Below, piece after piece: positions 56,030 through 64,000 of a stretch of DNA of 64,000 bases (position 1 is the stretch's first letter; each line of letters opens with the position of its first letter). The DNA lies in assembly GCA_903873485.1 (NCBI GenBank), contig CAIQOO010000175.1, positions 100,932 to 164,931 on the forward strand, written 5' to 3'. The stretch comes from an uncultured beta proteobacterium. GTDB taxonomy: Bacteria > Pseudomonadota > Gammaproteobacteria > Burkholderiales > Burkholderiaceae_C. Under the pieces are notes generated by a model. That model was not told the origin of the DNA. It did no database searches and saw only the letters and a program-made list of their open reading frames with translations. The position numbers and the translations under genes are program-made.

Positions 56030-56364
56030 TGGAAGCCCTGATCGCGCTGGCCATTGGCACGCTGACCGGCTGCGGGGTCTATCTGGTGCTGCGGGCGCGC
56101 ACTTTTGCGGTGGTGCTGGGCCTGACCCTGCTGTCCTACGGCGTCAACCTGTTTTTGTTTGCCACCGGTCGGCTGGTGGTGGGCCAGCCGCCCGTGATTG
56201 GCGCTGCCGCCAGCCATGCCGACCCGCTGCCGCAGGCGCTGGTGCTGACGGCCATCGTCATCGGCTTTGCCATGACGGCCTTTGTCATAAGCTTGAGCTT
56301 GCGTACCCGCGCCGAATTGGGCAACGACCATGTCGATGGCCGTGAAAGTGCAGATCAGCCATGA
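56029..56364 (+). CDS. mrpC: Mrp antiporter subunit C
   Basis: A 111-aa NuoK-like subunit with three membrane helices (ALAIGTLTGCGVYLVLRA, VVLGLTLLSYGVNLFLFA, ALVLTAIVIGFAMTAFVI). ATG at 56029 shares a base with the mrpA stop; a TTG three bases earlier is possible. The stop overlaps mrpD (ATGA). Confidence 0.93.
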   Translation: MEALIALAIGTLTGCGVYLVLRARTFAVVLGLTLLSYGVNLFLFATGRLVVGQPPVIGAAASHADPLPQALVLTAIVIGFAMTAFVISLSLRTRAELGNDHVDGRESADQP

Positions 56365-57905
56365 CCACTGCCCTGTGCTGGCTCGATCACCTTGTTATAG
56401 CCCCGGTATTGCTGCCGTTTTCGGCAGGCGTGCTGTTGCTGCTGTTGCGCGACCAGTCGATGGTCATGCAGCGCAGCCTGGCGCTGCTGGCCGGGCTGCT
56501 GCAGCTCGGCTTGACCATCGCTTTGCTGCTGCAGGTGGCCGATGGCCAGATGCTGGTCTATCGGCTGGGTGACTGGCCGGCCCCCTGGGGCATTGTGCTG
56601 GTGGCGGATCGTCTGGCGGCCTGGATGCTGCTGTTGACTGGGTTGCTGGCGCTGTGCGCGCTGGTCTATGCGCTGGGCGGTACCGACACGCAAGGACGGC
56701 ATTTTCATGTGCTGTTCCAGATGCAGTTGTTTGGCCTGACCGGGGCCTTTCTGACGGGTGATTTGTTCAACCTGTTTGTGTTTTTCGAGATTTTGCTGAT
56801 CGCCTCCTACGGACTGGCCTTGCATGGCGGCGGGCCGCTGCGCACCCGCGCCGGGCTGCATTATGTGGTGATGAACCTGCTCGGCTCCAGCGTATTTTTG
56901 TTTGCCGCCGGCCTGATTTACAGTGCGCTGGGCAGCCTGAACCTGGCAGATCTGGCGGTCAAGGCGGCTCGCGTGCCAGCCGACAATCTGGTGCTGGCCC
57001 GCGCTGGCGGCTTGCTGCTGCTGGCGGTGTTTGGCCTCAAGGCCGCCTTGGTGCCACTGCATTTGTGGCTGCCCGCTGCCTACGCCAATACCTCGGCCGC
57101 AGTGGCAGCCCTGTTTGCCATCATGACCAAGGTCGGCATTTATGCCATTTTGCGCACCCACACCCTGCTGTTTGGCAGCGGCGGCGGGGAACTTGCCGGT
57201 CTGTTTGATCCCTGGCTGTTGCCGCTGGCATTGGTCACCCTGGCACTGGCTACGCTGGGAGTGCTGGCAGCCCAAAACCTGAGCCAGATGGCCGCTTACC
57301 TGGTGGTGGCCTCGGTTGGTACCTTGCTTGCTGCCCTGGCGCTGGGCCTGCCGGGCATTGCGGCCGGGCTGTATTACCTGGTCCACAGCAGCTTTTCAGC
57401 GGCCTTGCTGTTTTTGCTGGCCGATGCCATTCGTCGCCGGCGCCCGCTGGCCGGTGACCGCTTTACGTCAGATGCCGACATGGCGCAGCATGCGCTGTGG
57501 GGCAGCCTGTTTTTTATCGCCGCCATTGCCGCTGCCGGCTTGCCGCCGCTGTCAGGTTTTGTCGGCAAGTTTCTGATCCTGCGGGCTACACCGCAACACC
57601 CGTGGGTCTGGGCCATCATCCTGCTGGCAGCGCTGGCCAGTGTCATGGCGCTGGCCAGGGCTGGCAGCGCGCTGTTTTTCAACACCACAGCAGCGCCAGC
57701 CCGAACCGGCAACCTGGCAGGCACGCCCGTTGTCCCCCTTGTACCCCTTGCAGCACACGAACTGCTGGCCATTGGCGGCTTGATCGGGCTGATCCTGGCG
57801 CTCACTGCGGGGGCTGGCCCGGGGTTTGACTTTGCCCAGGCCATGGCCGCACAACTCGCTGACCCCGCGCTTTACATCCAGGCGGTATTGGGAGCTGGCC
57901 GATGA
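56361..57905 (+). CDS. mrpD: Mrp antiporter subunit D
   Basis: A 514-aa NuoM/N-like subunit with about 14 membrane segments. LFNLFVFFEILLIASYGLAL carries the essential Glu, and FGLKAALVPLHLWLPAAYAN and MTKVGIYAILR the lysines of the proton path. LPPLSGFVGKFLIL is the conserved broken-helix stretch. It overlaps both neighbours by four bases. Confidence 0.95.
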   Translation: MTTALCWLDHLVIAPVLLPFSAGVLLLLLRDQSMVMQRSLALLAGLLQLGLTIALLLQVADGQMLVYRLGDWPAPWGIVLVADRLAAWMLLLTGLLALCALVYALGGTDTQGRHFHVLFQMQLFGLTGAFLTGDLFNLFVFFEILLIASYGLALHGGGPLRTRAGLHYVVMNLLGSSVFLFAAGLIYSALGSLNLADLAVKAARVPADNLVLARAGGLLLLAVFGLKAALVPLHLWLPAAYANTSAAVAALFAIMTKVGIYAILRTHTLLFGSGGGELAGLFDPWLLPLALVTLALATLGVLAAQNLSQMAAYLVVASVGTLLAALALGLPGIAAGLYYLVHSSFSAALLFLLADAIRRRRPLAGDRFTSDADMAQHALWGSLFFIAAIAAAGLPPLSGFVGKFLILRATPQHPWVWAIILLAALASVMALARAGSALFFNTTAAPARTGNLAGTPVVPLVPLAAHELLAIGGLIGLILALTAGAGPGFDFAQAMAAQLADPALYIQAVLGAGR

Positions 57906-58390
57906 AACGCTGGCTGCCACACCCCCTGCTGACGCCGGCGCTGACGGTCGTCTGGCTGCTGCTCAACAACAGCGCAGCACCGGGGCAAATCATGCTCGGC
58001 CTGCTGCTGGGCTGGGCCATCCCCTTGTTTACCCAGGCCTTCTGGCCAGAGCCGGTGCGGCTCTACCGCCTAGGCGCACTGCTGCGCTTTGCCGGGGTGT
58101 TTTTTCATGACGTGCTGATTGCCAACCTGGCTGTGGCGCGACTGGTGCTGGCCGGGCCACCGGCGCTGCACCCGCTGTTTGTGCAGGTGCCACTGGACTT
58201 GCGCCACGATCTGGCCATCAGCCTGCTGGCCAACATCATCTGCCTGACACCTGGCACGGTGTCAGCGCGCCTGTCTGAAGACCAGCGTTTTTTGCTGGTG
58301 CATGCGCTTGACTGCGAAGACCCGCAAGCCCTGATTGCCACCATCAAAACGCGTTTCGAGGCCCCCTTGAAGGAGATGTTTGAATGCTGA
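57902..58390 (+). CDS. mrpE: Mrp antiporter subunit E
   Basis: A 162-aa subunit with two N-terminal membrane segments (PALTVVWLLLNNSAAPGQIM and FAGVFFHDVLIANLAVARLV) and a soluble C-terminal half with SLLANIICLTPGTVSARLS, the family signature. Overlaps mrpF by seven bases. Confidence 0.92.
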   Translation: MKRWLPHPLLTPALTVVWLLLNNSAAPGQIMLGLLLGWAIPLFTQAFWPEPVRLYRLGALLRFAGVFFHDVLIANLAVARLVLAGPPALHPLFVQVPLDLRHDLAISLLANIICLTPGTVSARLSEDQRFLLVHALDCEDPQALIATIKTRFEAPLKEMFEC

Positions 58391-58653
58391 CTGCCGCCCT
58401 CGCCCTGGCTTTTGCCTTGGTTGCCGCTGCTTTTGCTCTGAGTTTTTTCAGGCTGCTCAAAGGCCCGAGTGCCGCCGACCGGATTCTGGCGCTCGACACG
58501 CTTTACATCAATGCCATCGCCCTGCTGGTGCTGCTGGGCATCGAGTTGGCCAGCCCGCTGTATTTTGAGGCAGCGTTGCTGATTGCCCTGATGGGTTTTG
58601 TCGGCACCGTGGCGCTGTCGAAATACCTGCTGCGCGGAGACATCATCGAATGA
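58384..58653 (+). CDS. mrpF: Mrp antiporter subunit F
   Basis: An 89-aa three-helix subunit. LLKGPSAADRILALDTLYIN is the conserved region with the functionally important Asp; ALLIALMGFVGTVALSKYL forms the last helix. Overlaps mrpG by four bases. Confidence 0.93.
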   Translation: MLTAALALAFALVAAAFALSFFRLLKGPSAADRILALDTLYINAIALLVLLGIELASPLYFEAALLIALMGFVGTVALSKYLLRGDIIE

Positions 58654-59000
58654 GCACCGGCACCGAAGTCCTGCTGTCTGTCTTGGTGCTGGCCGGTGCC
58701 GTGTTCACCTTCATTGGCTCGCTTAGTCTGGTGCGGTTCAAGGATTTTTACACCCGGCTGCACGGCCCCACCAAGGCCACCACACTGGGCGTGGGCTGCC
58801 TGCTGATCGCCTCCTCGGTTTTTTTCAGCATCACCGGCGCGGGCTTGAGCCTGCACGAGATATTGGTAACGCTGTTTCTGTTCATCACGGCACCGATTTC
58901 GGCGCATCTGCTGGCCAAGGTGGCGCTGCACCTGGGCCTGCATTCTGTTGCGCCGCTGCCCGGTGATGTTGCAACCCCGCCATCGGCACCCGAGTCTTAG
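58650..59000 (+). CDS. mrpG: Mrp antiporter subunit G
   Basis: A 116-aa three-helix subunit, last gene of the operon. Signature VRFKDFYTRLHGPTKATTLG is present, followed by ILVTLFLFITAPISAHLLAK. The fumarase gene lies 145 bp downstream in the same direction. Confidence 0.93.
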   Translation: MSTGTEVLLSVLVLAGAVFTFIGSLSLVRFKDFYTRLHGPTKATTLGVGCLLIASSVFFSITGAGLSLHEILVTLFLFITAPISAHLLAKVALHLGLHSVAPLPGDVATPPSAPES

Positions 59001-59145
59001 CCAAATTCTGGCCCAAGTTCCTGGCCAGATCGTGACCGCCTGGCTGGCGCGTCAGGGTGGCGTTGGAGCGGGTTGGTTAAACTTCAATCTTGCACCGACT
59101 TTTCGCCACATCCCCACTTTCCAAGCCTTCAAAGGAACCCCCTCG

Positions 59146-60699
59146 ATGAGTACCACCATTCGCCAAGACGACCTGATTGAATCGGTTGCCGCCGCCCTGC
59201 AATTCATCAGCTACTACCATCCGGCTGACTACATTGCCCATCTGGCGCGGGCCTACGAGCGCGAGCAAAGTGCTGCCGCCAAGGATGCCATTGCACAGAT
59301 TTTGACCAACAGCAAGATGTCGGCAGAAGGCCACCGCCCGATCTGCCAGGACACCGGCATCGTCAACGTGTTCCTGAAAGTCGGCATGGAAGTGCGCTGG
59401 GAGGGTTTCACCGGCAGCCTGGACGATGCCATCAACGAGGGCGTGCGCCGGGGCTACAACCACCCCGACAACATGCTGCGCGCCAGCGTGGTCGCCGACC
59501 CCGAGTTTCTGCGCAAGAACACCAAAGACAACACGCCGGCCGTGATCTTTGCCGAAATCGTGCCCGGCAACACCCTTGAAGTCACCGTCGCAGCCAAGGG
59601 CGGCGGCTCCGAGAACAAAAGCAAGATGTACATGCTCAACCCCGGCGACTCGGTGGTCGATTGGGTGCTGAAAACCGTGCCCACCATGGGGGCCGGTTGG
59701 TGCCCGCCCGGCATGTTGGGCATCGGCATTGGCGGCACTGCCGAAAAAGCCGTGCTGATGGCCAAGGAAAGCCTGATGGACGACCTCGACATGTACGAAC
59801 TGCAGGCCAAGGCAGCGTCTGGCGCAGAACTCAGCAAGGTCGAAGGCCTGCGCCTGGATCTGTTTGAAAAAGTCAACGCCCTGGGCATTGGTGCCCAAGG
59901 CCTGGGCGGACTGACCACGGTGCTGGATGTCAAGATCAAGATGTACCCAACCCACGCCGCCAGCAAGCCAATTGCCATGATCCCCAACTGCGCTGCCACC
60001 CGCCATGCGCATTTCGTCATGGACGGCAGCGGCCCGGTCTATCTGACCCCGCCCGCGCTCGACACCTGGCCCAATGTGGCCTGGACCCCCGACTACGTCA
60101 AGAGCAAAAAAGTTGACCTGAACACCCTGACCAAGGAAGAAGTGGCAAGCTGGAAGCCCGGCGACACGCTGCTGCTCAACGGCAAGATGCTGACCGGCCG
60201 CGATGCCGCCCACAAGCGCATCCAGGACATGCTCGCCGCAGGCGAGCCGCTGCCGGTCGATTTCACCAACCGGGTGATTTATTACGTCGGCCCGGTCGAT
60301 CCGGTGCGCGACGAAGCAGTCGGCCCGGCAGGACCTACCACCGCCACCCGCATGGATGGCTTTACCGAGATGATGCTGGCCCAGACCGGCCTGATCGCCA
60401 TGGTCGGCAAGGCCGAGCGCGGCCCGGTGGCGATTGAAGCCATTAAAAAACACAAATCGGCCTACCTGATGGCGGTCGGCGGTGCTGCCTACCTGGTCTC
60501 CAAAGCCATCAAGACGGCCAAAGTGGTGGGCTTTGCCGACCTCGGCATGGAAGCCATTTACGAATTTGACGTGGTGGACATGCCGGTCACGGTAGCGGTC
60601 GATGCCGGCGGCACCAGCGCCCACATCACCGGCCCGGCCGAATGGCAACAGCGCATTGCCACCGGTGAGTTCAAGGGTGTCGCTGTATCTGCCAAGTAA
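59146..60699 (+). CDS. fumA: class I fumarate hydratase (iron-sulfur)
   Basis: A 517-aa fused alpha-beta class I fumarase that hydrates fumarate to malate. Cluster cysteines are expected at CQDTGIVNVF (first), PNCAATRHAHF and the later region; ENKSKMYMLNPG and VGPAGPTTATRMDGFTEMML are diagnostic. Oxygen-sensitive 4Fe-4S enzymes of this class contrast with the stable class II FumC. AAAGGA precedes the ATG at 59146; the open frame upstream runs through the mrpG end and is not family-like. Confidence 0.94.
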   Translation: MSTTIRQDDLIESVAAALQFISYYHPADYIAHLARAYEREQSAAAKDAIAQILTNSKMSAEGHRPICQDTGIVNVFLKVGMEVRWEGFTGSLDDAINEGVRRGYNHPDNMLRASVVADPEFLRKNTKDNTPAVIFAEIVPGNTLEVTVAAKGGGSENKSKMYMLNPGDSVVDWVLKTVPTMGAGWCPPGMLGIGIGGTAEKAVLMAKESLMDDLDMYELQAKAASGAELSKVEGLRLDLFEKVNALGIGAQGLGGLTTVLDVKIKMYPTHAASKPIAMIPNCAATRHAHFVMDGSGPVYLTPPALDTWPNVAWTPDYVKSKKVDLNTLTKEEVASWKPGDTLLLNGKMLTGRDAAHKRIQDMLAAGEPLPVDFTNRVIYYVGPVDPVRDEAVGPAGPTTATRMDGFTEMMLAQTGLIAMVGKAERGPVAIEAIKKHKSAYLMAVGGAAYLVSKAIKTAKVVGFADLGMEAIYEFDVVDMPVTVAVDAGGTSAHITGPAEWQQRIATGEFKGVAVSAK

Positions 60700-60882
60700 A
60701 AAGTGCGGGTGGCGTGTTGCGAGCTTTTGCCATTTCATTGTGCTTTTGGCCAAGGCGCGCCTGCGGGCACCAGGAAACTCATCGTTTAACCACAAATTTC
60801 GAGAAAATTTATGGATTAGAAAACTAGTACGCTCTAGGTTATTGATTCTTAAAGATATTATTTTAGGTGTGTGAAAGATGGG
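60700..60882. other. AT-rich gap between convergent fumA and dnaG
   Basis: About 183 bp. The segment 60785-60870 is strikingly AT-rich against its surroundings and contains the small palindrome CTAG, TACGCT, CTAG. No gene or T-tailed terminator is recognised. It may be foreign sequence or an AT-rich transcription-end region. Confidence 0.35.
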
Positions 60883-62745
60883 TTAGGCGGCAGATTCGAG
60901 CAGCCGCCGGCGCGCCTGCAGTTCGCGGTAACGCTGCAGGGCCGCCGGGTCGGTCGGGGCGGCCTCGATTGCCAGCGTTTCGTCGATCTTGAGTTGTTCG
61001 ATCAGCATGCGGTTGAGCAGGTGGCGCAGTTCGCCTGCCGCTTCGGCTTCGTTGCTGGCGGTGCCTAGTTCGTAACCCGTCATCAGTTTCAAGGCAAAGG
61101 CCTCGCTTTCATGGCCACGCAAACCCTCGCGCAGGGCCACCCAGGGCTGCGGACCGTGCTCGTGCAGTTGGCTCTCGAGCCAGGCGAACAGGGCACCGTG
61201 GGGTGCCTGCAGACCGCCCAGCAATTGGTGGTCTTCAGCCGACAGGGTCTCCAGCGTGGCCATGTTGTCAAGCAGTATGCGGGCCGCGTGGTCGGCCCGG
61301 CTGGTTGGCCGCCGGCTGCTGGCGCGTGTTTGCCCGGGTTCTTCGGTTTGATGCATTTTTGGCCTGTAGCCCTTGCTGTCATTGTGCTGATAGCTATCTT
61401 TTTTATAGTGTTCCGGGTGCTCGCGGGTGGTTTTGACGCTGCCCGGATACCAAACATCGTTCAACTCCCGGTTCGAGAGCTCCACGAGGCCGGCAATTTC
61501 ACCCAGCATTTGCTGCTTCAAGGCACCTTGCGGCAGCAGTTCCCACAGGGGTTTTGCGTTGCTGGCCAAATGTGCCCGGCCCTCGGCCGTGTGCAGGTCG
61601 CAGCCCTCACGCGCGGCATCGAGCATGAAGCGGCTCAAGGGCACCGCTTCGCTGACATGGCGGGCAAAGGCTTCGCGGCCATGCGCGCGGATAAAGCTGT
61701 CGGGGTCGTGTTCAGTTGGCAAAAACAGAAACTTGATGCTGCGCACATCGGTGGCCAAGGGAAGAGCGGCATCGAGTGCCTTGCGCGCGGCGCGGCGGCC
61801 AGCGCTGTCGCCGTCAAAACTGAACACCACGGCGTCGGTCACGCGAAACAGTTTTTGCACATGATCGGCGGTGCAGGCGGTGCCCAGCGTGGCCACCGCA
61901 TTGGGAAAACCCAACTGCGCCAGCGCCACCACATCCATGTAGCCTTCGGTCACTAGGGCGTAGCCGTGTTCGCGCAGGGCGGCTCTGGCCTCAAACAACC
62001 CGTACAGCTCGCGGCCCTTGCTAAACACCGGTGTTTCCGGGGAATTGAGGTATTTGGGCTTGTCATCGCCGAGCACGCGCCCGCCAAAACCAATGCATTC
62101 GCCTTTGATGTTGCGAATCGGGAACATCACCCGGTCGCGAAAACGGTCGTAGCGTTTGGCGTCGGCGCCTTCTTCCTCATTCAGGATGACCAGGCCGCTT
62201 TCGACCAGCAGCGGGTCGTCATAGCTTGGGAATACGCTGGCTAGCCCGTGCCAGCCTGGCGGCGCATAGCCCAGACCAAACTGTTTAGCGACTGCGCCCG
62301 ACAGGCCGCGACCCTTGAAATAGGCCACCGCCCGGGGTGAGGCCTTGAGCTGCTTTTGGTAGGCCAGGCAAGCTTTTTCGAGGACCTCGTGCAACGTGGT
62401 CTGCTGTTGCCGCTGCTGTGCGGCGCGGGCACGGTCGTGCGGGCTGGCATCGTCTTCTGGCATCTGCATGCCAAACTGTCCGGCCAGGTCTTCAACCGCC
62501 TCGACAAAGCTCATGCCGGCGTGTTCCATCAGAAAATTGACGGCGTTGCCGCTTTTGCCGCAGCCAAAGCAGTGGTAGAACTGCTTGGTCGGGCTGACTG
62601 AAAAAGAGGGGGACTTTTCAGCATGAAATGGGCACAGGCCCATGAAGTTGGCACCCCCTTTTTTGAGCTGTACATAGCGACCGACAATCTCCACCACGTC
62701 AGCGCGGGCGAGCAGTTCCTGGACAAAAGACTGTGGGATGGACAT
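60883..62745 (-). CDS. dnaG: DNA primase
   Basis: A 620-aa primase. N-terminal zinc motif: MGLCPFHAEKSPSFSV with FYHCFGCGKSG. Catalytic core: RDRVMFPIRNIKGECIGFGG, TOPRIM VTEGYMDVVALAQ and VFSFDGDSAGRRAARKAL. The C-terminal DnaB-binding domain is at the end (LDNMATLETLSAEDHQLLGG onward). The linker at residues about 446-464 (HYKKDSYQHNDSKGYRPKMH) is encoded in frame by repeat copy 10. ATG at 62745 fits MSIPQSFVQELLARADVVEI. The usual partners rpsU and rpoD are not adjacent here. Confidence 0.97.
   Translation of the reverse strand: MSIPQSFVQELLARADVVEIVGRYVQLKKGGANFMGLCPFHAEKSPSFSVSPTKQFYHCFGCGKSGNAVNFLMEHAGMSFVEAVEDLAGQFGMQMPEDDASPHDRARAAQQRQQQTTLHEVLEKACLAYQKQLKASPRAVAYFKGRGLSGAVAKQFGLGYAPPGWHGLASVFPSYDDPLLVESGLVILNEEEGADAKRYDRFRDRVMFPIRNIKGECIGFGGRVLGDDKPKYLNSPETPVFSKGRELYGLFEARAALREHGYALVTEGYMDVVALAQLGFPNAVATLGTACTADHVQKLFRVTDAVVFSFDGDSAGRRAARKALDAALPLATDVRSIKFLFLPTEHDPDSFIRAHGREAFARHVSEAVPLSRFMLDAAREGCDLHTAEGRAHLASNAKPLWELLPQGALKQQMLGEIAGLVELSNRELNDVWYPGSVKTTREHPEHYKKDSYQHNDSKGYRPKMHQTEEPGQTRASSRRPTSRADHAARILLDNMATLETLSAEDHQLLGGLQAPHGALFAWLESQLHEHGPQPWVALREGLRGHESEAFALKLMTGYELGTASNEAEAAGELRHLLNRMLIEQLKIDETLAIEAAPTDPAALQRYRELQARRRLLESAA
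61355..61410 (-). repeat. AGCGCTTG-family repeat, copy 10 (in frame within dnaG)
   Basis: In the dnaG sense it reads ATAGCTATCAGCACAATG, then CAAGGGCTACAGGCC, after an A-rich head (TATAAAAAAG). The frame stays open, adding about 18 residues to the linker before the C-terminal domain. Confidence 0.8.
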
Positions 62746-62767
62746 GATGCCATTGTAGAAACCGGCT

Positions 62768-63526
62768 TTAGCGCGGGGCCATGCGAATCGCGCCATCGAG
62801 GCGAATCACCTCGCCATTGAGCATGTCATTCTCGAAAATATGCTGCACCAGCTTGGCGTAATCCTGTGGTGTGCCCAGCCGCGATGGAAACGGTACGCTG
62901 GCGGCCAACGCTTCTTGCACTTCTTTGGGAAAGCTGAACATCATGGGCGTGCCGAAAATGCCGGGCGCAATGGTCATGTTGCGGATGCCGGAGCGGGCCA
63001 GGTCGCGTGCAATCGGCAGTGTCATGCCAACAATGCCGCCCTTGGATGCCGCATAGGCGGCCTGTCCCATCTGGCCGTCATAGGCGGCTACCGAGGCGGT
63101 TGAAATCAACACGCCACGCTCTCCGGTGGCTTCTGGCTGGTTTTTGCTCATCACATCGGCACACAGGCGAATCATGTTGAAGCTGCCAATCAGGTTGACG
63201 GTGATGCATTTGCTAAAAAGGGCCAAGGCATGGACACCGCTTTTGCCGACGGTTTTCTCGGCCGGAGCAATACCCGCGCAATTGACCAGACCCATCAATT
63301 TGCCCATGGCGCTGGCCTTGGCAAGCACGCAGAGTGCGTCCGCCTCAAGGCTGACATCACATGCGACGAAAGCGCCGCCAATCTCCTGGGCAATGGCTTC
63401 GCCTTTTTCGACTTGAATATCTGCAATCACCATGGTGCCGCCCTTGGCCGCCAGCAGCCTTGCAGTGCCTTCGCCCAATCCTGATGCACCACCGGTAACG
63501 ATAAAAACTTTGCCTGCAATCTCCAT
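62768..63526 (-). CDS. short-chain dehydrogenase, 3-hydroxyacyl-CoA dehydrogenase type
   Basis: A 252-aa SDR. NAD fingerprint VFIVTGGASGLGEGTARLL, the NAG loop VNCAGIAPAE, catalytic Ser and Tyr-x3-Lys in LISTASVAAYDGQMGQAAYA then ASKGG. MTIAPGIFGTPMM and FENDMLNGEVIRLDGAIRM are typical of type II 3-hydroxyacyl-CoA / 2-methyl-3-hydroxybutyryl-CoA dehydrogenases, which work in isoleucine and fatty-acid breakdown. GGAG is upstream of the ATG at 63526. It precedes dnaG by 22 bp and has a LiuR-like palindrome upstream. Confidence 0.9.
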   Translation of the reverse strand: MEIAGKVFIVTGGASGLGEGTARLLAAKGGTMVIADIQVEKGEAIAQEIGGAFVACDVSLEADALCVLAKASAMGKLMGLVNCAGIAPAEKTVGKSGVHALALFSKCITVNLIGSFNMIRLCADVMSKNQPEATGERGVLISTASVAAYDGQMGQAAYAASKGGIVGMTLPIARDLARSGIRNMTIAPGIFGTPMMFSFPKEVQEALAASVPFPSRLGTPQDYAKLVQHIFENDMLNGEVIRLDGAIRMAPR

Positions 63527-63555
63527 GACATCTCCAAAAAAGTGTTTGTTTGACG

Positions 63556-63571
63556 TTGACGTAAACGTCAA
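63556..63571. promoter_or_regulatory. LiuR-like palindromic operator upstream of the SDR gene
   Basis: TTGACGTAAACGTCAA has perfect 7-bp arms around AA, 30 bp upstream of the SDR start codon. MerR-family regulators of branched-chain amino-acid and fatty-acid breakdown (LiuR type) in proteobacteria use palindromes of this ACGT-rich kind. The regulator gene is not in the window. Confidence 0.6.
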
Positions 63572-63633
63572 TTATGACGTGCGCCGATGGTCAAATTTTT
63601 TCCGGTCTGGCCAGTCGCGGTTTTATCTGAGGC

Positions 63634-63639
63634 TATACT
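63634..63639 (+). promoter_or_regulatory. -10 box of the tRNA-Val promoter
   Basis: TATACT lies 22 bp before the tRNA, at the right distance for a short leader. The -35 region is not clear. Confidence 0.45.
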
Positions 63640-63660
63640 CGGCGCTCTGGAATAAATCCC

Positions 63661-63737
63661 AGGCGCGTAGCTCAGTTGGTTAGAGCACCACCTTGACATG
63701 GTGGGGGTCGTTGGTTCGAGTCCAATCGCGCCTACCA
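63661..63737 (+). tRNA. tRNA-Val (anticodon GAC)
   Basis: A complete 77-nt cloverleaf. Acceptor stem AGGCGCG/CGCGCCT, D-arm with AGCTCAGTTGGTTAGAGC, anticodon stem CCACC/GGTGG with loop TTGACAT (anticodon GAC, reading GUC and GUU), T-arm with GGTTCGAGTCC, and an encoded 3' ACCA. Strong match to bacterial tRNA-Val(GAC). Confidence 0.97.
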
Positions 63738-63882
63738 GATTCGGTAGCGAAAAAGCATCTGCAACCCGTCCTTGCATGCTTCTTCATGTCTTGGCCAGTT
63801 ACCAAGAAGCCAGCAAGCGCCCTTTAACGACTTTGCATTCCACGCGCAGGAGTCCGGTGCCAGCGTTTCGGCTAAAATTGAG

Positions 63883-63901
63883 CCGATTTGCTTCAAATCG
63901 G
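63883..63901 (-). terminator. hairpin, probable terminator for the minus-strand gene at the edge
   Basis: Stem CCGATTT/AAATCGG with loop GCTTC. On the minus strand it lies 21 bp after the stop at 63923 and is followed by CTCAATTTTA, a weak T tract. Its position supports a real gene end there. Confidence 0.5.
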
Positions 63902-63922
63902 TACATGTAAGTCGTACGGTAC

Positions 63923-64000
63923 TTATATACCAGTGGCTTCTGGTTCTTTCATAGTCGCATCAAGGTCCGCAAAAATGTGGTATGCGTAGAGCCTATCGTA
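63923..64000 (-). CDS. 3' end of an unidentified minus-strand gene (partial)
   Basis: From the window edge the minus strand stays open for 25 codons to a TAA at 63923-63925, ending YAYHIFADLDATMKEPEATG and I. A hairpin follows at terminator distance. The stretch is too short to recognise a family. It could be chance, but the hairpin placement and protein-like residues favour a gene tail. Confidence 0.35.
   Translation of the reverse strand, partial: YDRLYAYHIFADLDATMKEPEATGI

Overview
The window reads as chromosome of a GC-rich betaproteobacterium of the order Burkholderiales, most likely family Comamonadaceae (Rhodoferax/Polaromonas-like). This rests on protein wording and gene order: sdhCDAB-sdhE-gltA next to a GntR regulator and mdh, the rpsP-rimM-trmD-rplS block, ileS-lspA, and a short intergenic repeat family. 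Taxonomy is inference from memory of families; no search was run.

Layout. 1-10.8 kb is a TCA-cycle block: gltA (cut by the window edge), sdhE, sdhBADC and a HutC-type GntR regulator on the minus strand, then mdh, a CitE-like lyase, a small secreted protein and acnB on the plus strand. Similar tandem 7-mers lie upstream of sdhC and mdh and may be the regulator's operators. 10.8-22 kb holds a GNAT enzyme, the ribosomal block rpsP-rimM-trmD-rplS, a NUDIX hydrolase, a CobD-like membrane protein, hisC, rsgA-phhB-M48 protease, orn and an RhlE-type helicase, followed by a miniature transposon-like element with an 11-bp target duplication. 22-33.7 kb has lspA-ileS-ribF, an HNH endonuclease, a secreted LigE-type DNA ligase, a large PAS-GGDEF-EAL-CZB signalling protein, remnants of a chemoreceptor and a glyoxalase-family gene, yceH and purN. 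33.8-37.4 kb is a complete mmdADCB-like Na+-pumping acyl-CoA decarboxylase operon. 37.5-48.7 kb carries a CorC/HlyC-like protein, apaH, a second RhlE helicase, a zinc metallopeptidase, dcd, an unusual serA-serC pair, a tiny membrane protein coupled to a nitroreductase, and a DUF3422 protein.

48.7-50.4 kb is the most plastic part: repeats, long palindromes, a VapBC toxin-antitoxin pair and a 5'-truncated gene. 50.4-64 kb has acs, a YqhA-like membrane protein, the six-gene Mrp Na+/H+ antiporter operon (A and B fused), class I fumarase, dnaG, a short-chain dehydrogenase under a LiuR-like palindrome, tRNA-Val(GAC), and the end of an unidentified minus-strand gene.

The strongest unexplained signal is an approximately 50-bp interspersed repeat (ten copies found by eye, both orientations). 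It sits in gaps but also within genes: it encodes an in-frame linker of dnaG, part of the ileS C-terminal region, the start codon and first residues of phhB and the stop codon of purN. It also abuts the point where one gene has lost its 5' end. The Mrp antiporter and the Na+-pumping decarboxylase together suggest an active sodium circuit.
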